In this document: piece by piece, positions 57,831-61,420 of the stretch | How positions within the stretch are numbered: the first letter of the stretch is position 1 | Layout: each line of letters starts with the position of its first letter | Source of the DNA: Komagataeibacter xylinus | GTDB lineage: Bacteria; Pseudomonadota; Alphaproteobacteria; Acetobacterales; Acetobacteraceae | Length of the DNA: 61,420 nucleotides | Direction: 5' to 3' | Assembly (NCBI RefSeq): GCF_031081985.1 | Contig: NZ_JARWSK010000011.1 | Coordinates: 1-61,420, forward strand | Program-made: the position numbers and the translations under genes | Notes under the pieces: model-generated | What the model was told of the DNA's origin: nothing | What the model saw: only the letters and a program-made list of their open reading frames with translations | The model's database searches: none

Positions 57831-59255
57831 TCAGGCCGCGCGGCGTTCGCGCAGGAACTGGAAGAACTCCACCCCTTCGCGCAGGCGGCGCTTCATCATC
57901 TGCGGGCTGCGCACCATCTCGTTCAGGATCGAGGCGATCTTGGGCGCGCGGAAGTAGAACTTCCGGTAGAATTCTTCCACGCTCTGGAAGATTTCGGTGT
58001 GCGACAGGTGCGGGTAGTGCAGCGGCGCGATCTGCACGCCGTTATCATCGATCAGTTCGGCGTTCTTTTCATCCAGCCAGCCATTCTCGGTCGCCTGCTG
58101 GTGCAGGAACGTGCCGGGATAGGGCGCTGCCAGCGAGACCTGCAGCGTGTGCGGGTTGATCTCGGTTGCAAAGCGGATGGTTTCCTGAATGGTTTCCTTC
58201 GTCTCGCCCGGCAGGCCGAGGATGAAGGTGCCATGGATCTTGATGCCGAGTTCGTGGCAGTTCTTGGTGAACTCGCGGGCCGTCTCGACGCGCATGCCCT
58301 TCTTGATGTTGTGCAGGATCTGCTGGTTGCCGCTCTCGTAACCGACCAGCAGCAGGCGCAGGCCATTGGCCTTGAGCACTTCCAGCGTCTTGCGGGGCAC
58401 ATTGGCCTTGGCGTTGCACGACCAGGTCACGCCCAGCTTGCCCAGTTCCTTGGCAATCGCCTCGGCGCGGGGCAGGTCATCGGTGAAGGTGTCGTCGTCG
58501 AAGAAGAATTCCTTCACCTGCGGGAAATACTGCTTCGCCAAGCGGATTTCGGCAGCCACGTGCTCGGGGCTGCGGGTGCGGTAGTGATGGCCACCCACGG
58601 TCTGCGGCCACAGGCAGAAGGTGCAGCGCGACTTGCAGCCACGGCCGGTATAGATCGAGATGTAGGGGTGCATCAGGTAACCGATGAAGTAATCTTCAAT
58701 CTTCAGGTCACGCTTGTACACCTCGGTCACGAACGGCAGGCTGTCCATGTCCTCGATCATGGCGCGGTCGCGGTTGTGCACGATCTTGCCATCGGCGTCG
58801 CGCCAGGAGATGCCATCGACATCTTTCCACTCGCGGCCTTCCGCCATTTCCTTGATGGTGAAGTCGAACTCGTTGCGGGCCACGAAGTCTACCGGCGGGG
58901 CGTTGAGCAGGCTCTCTTCGGGCTGCACCGCCACCTTGGCGCCAACCATGCCGATCTTGACCTTGGGGTTGGCATCCTTGAGCATCTGGGCCACGCGCAC
59001 GTCCGATGCGAAGGAAGGCGTGGAGGTGTGCATGATGACGAGGTCGCGGTTGCGCACGTCTTCGAGGATCGGCTCCATGCCCATGCGGGCAGGCGGTGCG
59101 TCGATCAGGCGGCTGCCCTCGACCATGGCGGCGGGCTGCGCCAGCCAGGTCGGGTACCAGAACGACTTGATTTCCCGCTTGGCCTGATAGCGGGAACCGG
59201 CCCCACCGTCGAATCCGTCAAACGAAGGCGGCTGGAGAAACAGGGTTTTCATCAT
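57831..59255 (-). CDS. hpnJ: Hopanoid radical SAM protein HpnJ
   Basis: A 474-aa B12-binding-type radical SAM enzyme. The N-terminal domain (about 1-190) has the cobalamin-domain-like fold; YTGRGCKSRCTFCLWPQTVG holds the 4Fe-4S cysteines C207, C211 and C214. FFDDDTFTDD and GTFILGLPGETKETIQETIR are typical later elements. HpnJ converts glucosaminyl-BHT to the BHT cyclitol ether. Start at 59255 or 59252 (two adjacent ATG). It lies 95 bp after hpnI on the same strand. Confidence 0.95.
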   Translation of the reverse strand: MMKTLFLQPPSFDGFDGGAGSRYQAKREIKSFWYPTWLAQPAAMVEGSRLIDAPPARMGMEPILEDVRNRDLVIMHTSTPSFASDVRVAQMLKDANPKVKIGMVGAKVAVQPEESLLNAPPVDFVARNEFDFTIKEMAEGREWKDVDGISWRDADGKIVHNRDRAMIEDMDSLPFVTEVYKRDLKIEDYFIGYLMHPYISIYTGRGCKSRCTFCLWPQTVGGHHYRTRSPEHVAAEIRLAKQYFPQVKEFFFDDDTFTDDLPRAEAIAKELGKLGVTWSCNAKANVPRKTLEVLKANGLRLLLVGYESGNQQILHNIKKGMRVETAREFTKNCHELGIKIHGTFILGLPGETKETIQETIRFATEINPHTLQVSLAAPYPGTFLHQQATENGWLDEKNAELIDDNGVQIAPLHYPHLSHTEIFQSVEEFYRKFYFRAPKIASILNEMVRSPQMMKRRLREGVEFFQFLRERRAA

Positions 59256-59350
59256 GCTACGCGTATCCTCGGGTTCTGGCGGGGAACGGGGTTCCCTTAA
59301 TACCCGTTCTTATTGACTACAGGGTGGGTTTTTAAACGGTCCGGCGGGGG

Positions 59351-60529
59351 TCAGTCACCGGGGGAGGCGGGTTGCGATCGTGGTGTCATGACCGAATGGG
59401 GCGTGACATGCATTGTCTGCCCCCGCCAGGCAACCCTCGTGCCCGTAACGCTGCCCACCATGATTGCGGCTGAGATCCAGTCACGCAGGGGAAGCAGCAG
59501 CAACGGCAGCAGGCTGCGTTGCGCCAGTGTCCGGTCAAGGATGAAGGAACATACGCCCCGCCATCCCCACGCACCAAGAAAGAAAAACCATGTCCATGCC
59601 GCGTGCGGTGCCAGCAGCACCGCAACAGTGGCCCAGAACAGGGGGAGCTGGATGGCCGAGGCCGCATAGCCCGCCGGTTCCAGTGTCTTGACGGTGCGGC
59701 CCCAGCGCAGTTCATGCGCCAGCACCTCACGCATCGAGGTTTCGCCCACGGTGGTCCATGTCATGCACGCGGCAATGGCAATATCCTTGCCATGCTCGCG
59801 CACGTAGCGGCCAAGAATTGCATCATCGGCCACATGGGGCACAAGGGCTTCGAGCCCGCCAATGGCGTCGAGCATGGAGCGCCGCAGCGCCATGGTGGCG
59901 CCAAGGCAGTCCTGACGCCCGAGGTAGCGCGACAGCATGACGCCGGGCAGGAAGTTGTGGTTGATCTGGCAGGCGGCAAGCAGGCGCGGCACGGTGTTCG
60001 AGGCAGGCAGCCCTGCATAGAGCGTGGTCACAAGCCCCACATTGTCGGGCACCATGGCGCCCACCACATGGCGCAGGTAATCGGGTGCCACATGAATGTC
60101 CGAGTCGGAAATGACCAGCACATCATGCTTAACCCGCCTCATGATGTTGATCAGGTTGCCGATCTTGCGGTTCACGCCATGGAAGGTGGGGTCGATCACC
60201 AGTTCCATCTGCACATCCGGATGGCGTTCCATCAGGCGGCGGACAATGGGAATGGCGGCATCATCCTCGGCCTGCACGCCAAAGACGATCTGCATCTGCG
60301 GATAGTCCTGGGTGCAGAAGCTTTCGAGGGCTTCCTCCAGCAGGGGTTCATCGCCATGCAGCGGCTTGAGCACGGAGACCGGGGGCAGGGGTACTTCCCG
60401 GTCAACGCGTTTTTCCTGCCAGCGGAAACGCGAGACCAGAAAAGTGCCTATCGCTGCCTGCATGCACCCGGCGGCCGCGACAGTCGCAGCCAGTCCGGCG
60501 GGTGAAACAAGAGCGTTAAAAACAGACAT
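59351..60529 (-). CDS. hpnI: Hopanoid glycosyltransferase HpnI
   Basis: A 392-aa GT-A glycosyltransferase (ceramide-glucosyltransferase-like). One N-terminal membrane segment (about 8-28) is followed by VSVLKPLHGDEPLLEEALES, the D-x-D-type VISDSDIHVAPDYLRHVV, GRQDCLGATMALRRSMLD-like acceptor region, and HELRWGRTVKTLEP near the QxxRW position; the C-terminus has further membrane helices. It adds N-acetylglucosamine to bacteriohopanetetrol. Start taken at M 60529 (MSVFNALVSPAGLA); M at 60562 is possible. Confidence 0.92.
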   Translation of the reverse strand: MSVFNALVSPAGLAATVAAAGCMQAAIGTFLVSRFRWQEKRVDREVPLPPVSVLKPLHGDEPLLEEALESFCTQDYPQMQIVFGVQAEDDAAIPIVRRLMERHPDVQMELVIDPTFHGVNRKIGNLINIMRRVKHDVLVISDSDIHVAPDYLRHVVGAMVPDNVGLVTTLYAGLPASNTVPRLLAACQINHNFLPGVMLSRYLGRQDCLGATMALRRSMLDAIGGLEALVPHVADDAILGRYVREHGKDIAIAACMTWTTVGETSMREVLAHELRWGRTVKTLEPAGYAASAIQLPLFWATVAVLLAPHAAWTWFFFLGAWGWRGVCSFILDRTLAQRSLLPLLLLPLRDWISAAIMVGSVTGTRVAWRGQTMHVTPHSVMTPRSQPASPGD

Positions 60530-60591
60530 TATTTTTCCGGCAAGGTCCCGCGCGTGAAACAAAATGAAAAAGACGACAGGGAAGAGTCAGG

Positions 60592-61254
60592 TTACTCTTC
60601 CGAGAAGGTCTTGATTTTCTTCTGTAACAGATTTGTCAGTTTTTGCACATTCCCGCCAGACAGGGCGGAGCTGAAATCTGCACGCTGTGCCGCAACCTGG
60701 CTGATATGGGCATTGAGCAGCACGTCAACGATCTGCCAGCCTTTTGCACCCGAGCGCATCACGTAATTGATTTCGGTGCCGTTCGGGTCATCGGATGAGC
60801 CGATGCGCGTTATAACAATGCGGTCGTTACCCACCGGGGAGGGCGTGACGGAAGGCTCGATGGTGAAGCGCGCATCGCTGCCCGGCTTGAAGCTCGAGAC
60901 ATAGCGGGCAATGGTGAACTGGCGGAACGTGGTCAGAAGCTGCTGCTTCTGGTCATCGGGCAGGGCGGCGTAGCGCGGGCCGATGGAGGAGGCGAGCACG
61001 GCCTCCATGTCATAGGCGCGGTCGATTGCCGGTGCCAGCATCTGCGAGCGCTGCTCGAACGTGCCGCTACCCTTGGCCTGCACGCGGTCGAGGGCAGCAT
61101 ACAGGGCCTTGATCGGCTCCTGCACCTGCGCGTCGGACGCGGCGGCCGCATGGGCTGCGGAAATGGGGAAGACGGCAGGGATGACCGGTGCCGCCATCAG
61201 GCCGGCGCATAGCGCCAGTGCGGTGGTTTTCAGGGCATGTTTCATAATGTTCAT
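60592..61254 (-). CDS. hpnM: HpnM / MlaC-type periplasmic lipid carrier
   Basis: A 220-aa exported protein of the MlaC/Ttg2D (toluene tolerance) family found in hopanoid clusters. A signal peptide (ALKTTALALCAGLMAAPVIP, cleavage near AHAAAA) precedes the domain with QRSQMLAPAIDRAYDMEAVL, FRQFTIARYVSSFK and YVMRSGAKGWQIVDVLLNAH. It probably ferries hopanoids or lipids through the periplasm. Its ATG overlaps the dxs stop by 4 bp; M at 61245 is an alternative start. Confidence 0.92.
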   Translation of the reverse strand: MNIMKHALKTTALALCAGLMAAPVIPAVFPISAAHAAAASDAQVQEPIKALYAALDRVQAKGSGTFEQRSQMLAPAIDRAYDMEAVLASSIGPRYAALPDDQKQQLLTTFRQFTIARYVSSFKPGSDARFTIEPSVTPSPVGNDRIVITRIGSSDDPNGTEINYVMRSGAKGWQIVDVLLNAHISQVAAQRADFSSALSGGNVQKLTNLLQKKIKTFSEE

Positions 61255-61420
61255 GATTTCGGTCCGTTTGCCGTCTTTAGCAAGGGCTGCGTCATGCTGA
61301 TTCCGACACCCAGCGCATCAAGGGCGGTATTGGTAATGGCCACCGCATCCAGCCCGGCCTCGTGGTACTGGGCCTCCTGGCTGTTATGGTCGATGAAGCG
61401 GTCGGGCAGGGTCATGGGGC
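61251..61420 (-). CDS. dxs: 1-deoxy-D-xylulose-5-phosphate synthase, C-terminal part
   Basis: The last 55 residues of a frame that continues beyond the right edge: PMTLPDRFIDHNSQEAQYHE, then AGLDAVAITNTALDALG and a short tail ending in PKS before TGA. LPDRFIDH, the QY pair and the EAGLDA segment are the conserved end of DXS, which makes the first MEP-pathway intermediate for isoprenoids. It is directly upstream of, and overlaps, hpnM, tying precursor supply to hopanoid genes. Confidence 0.85.
   Translation of the reverse strand, partial: PMTLPDRFIDHNSQEAQYHEAGLDAVAITNTALDALGVGISMTQPLLKTANGPKS

Overview
The window is high-GC chromosomal DNA from an alphaproteobacterium, most likely an acetic acid bacterium (Acetobacteraceae, Komagataeibacter/Gluconacetobacter-like). 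The basis is the combination of a hopanoid side-chain cluster (hpnI, hpnJ, hpnK, hpnM next to dxs), gcrA, an F1-only atpHAGDC operon, alphaproteobacterial addB/addA beside tsaE and a MurU-like gene, a GntP-type gluconate permease and a single-cysteine DksA. No rRNA is present, so the genus is an inference.

Layout. 1-870: about eight tandem 40/41-bp repeats, an AT-richer stretch without genes, then tRNA-Thr(GGT). 966-5680: dksA, an outer-membrane efflux lipoprotein with a divergent TetR regulator, a decayed type I-E-like CRISPR relic, and a DUF1963 protein. 6088-14280: TonB-dependent receptor, a duplicated YcxB-like membrane protein, GNAT acetyltransferase, glnK-amtB, a ClC channel and a 58-codon Rmf/CrpP-like gene. 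14531-25864: an envelope/export block holding a FUSC transporter, a divergent marR, and an HlyD / RbbA-like ABC / ABC-2 permease / outer-membrane factor operon, followed by the gluconate permease. 26052-30012: tRNA-Thr(CGT) and pqiABC. 30135-31379: tRNA-Trp, secE and nusG on the minus strand, tRNA-Gly on the plus strand. 31467-38194: DHA2-family MFS pump and atpHAGDC. 38432-45729: queF, rnd, gcrA, bactofilin, PfkB kinase, typA and a His-rich secreted peptide. 45879-56832: dadA, ferredoxin-NADP reductase, then tsaE, the MurU-like gene, addB and addA (each overlapping the next by 4 nt), and trxA. 56906-61420: hpnK, hpnJ, hpnI, hpnM and the 3' end of dxs, all on the minus strand.

Functional themes. 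Much of the window concerns the cell envelope and solvent/acid tolerance: hopanoid decoration, MCE-type lipid transport (pqiABC), three export systems with local TetR/MarR regulators, bactofilin and cell-wall recycling. The rest is housekeeping: ATP synthesis, protein secretion, transcription and translation factors, recombination and nitrogen uptake.

The most unusual feature not explained by genes is a family of at least nine intergenic palindromic elements. Full copies have an outer AAAAGTTTT...AAAACTTTT inverted repeat enclosing a GCCGCC/GGCGGC hairpin and a GAAGCTT/AAGCTTC hairpin; shorter versions also occur. They lie mostly just after stop codons. The CRISPR relic, the tandem array beside tRNA-Thr and a UUCG-loop terminator inside the hopanoid cluster also deserve a second look.
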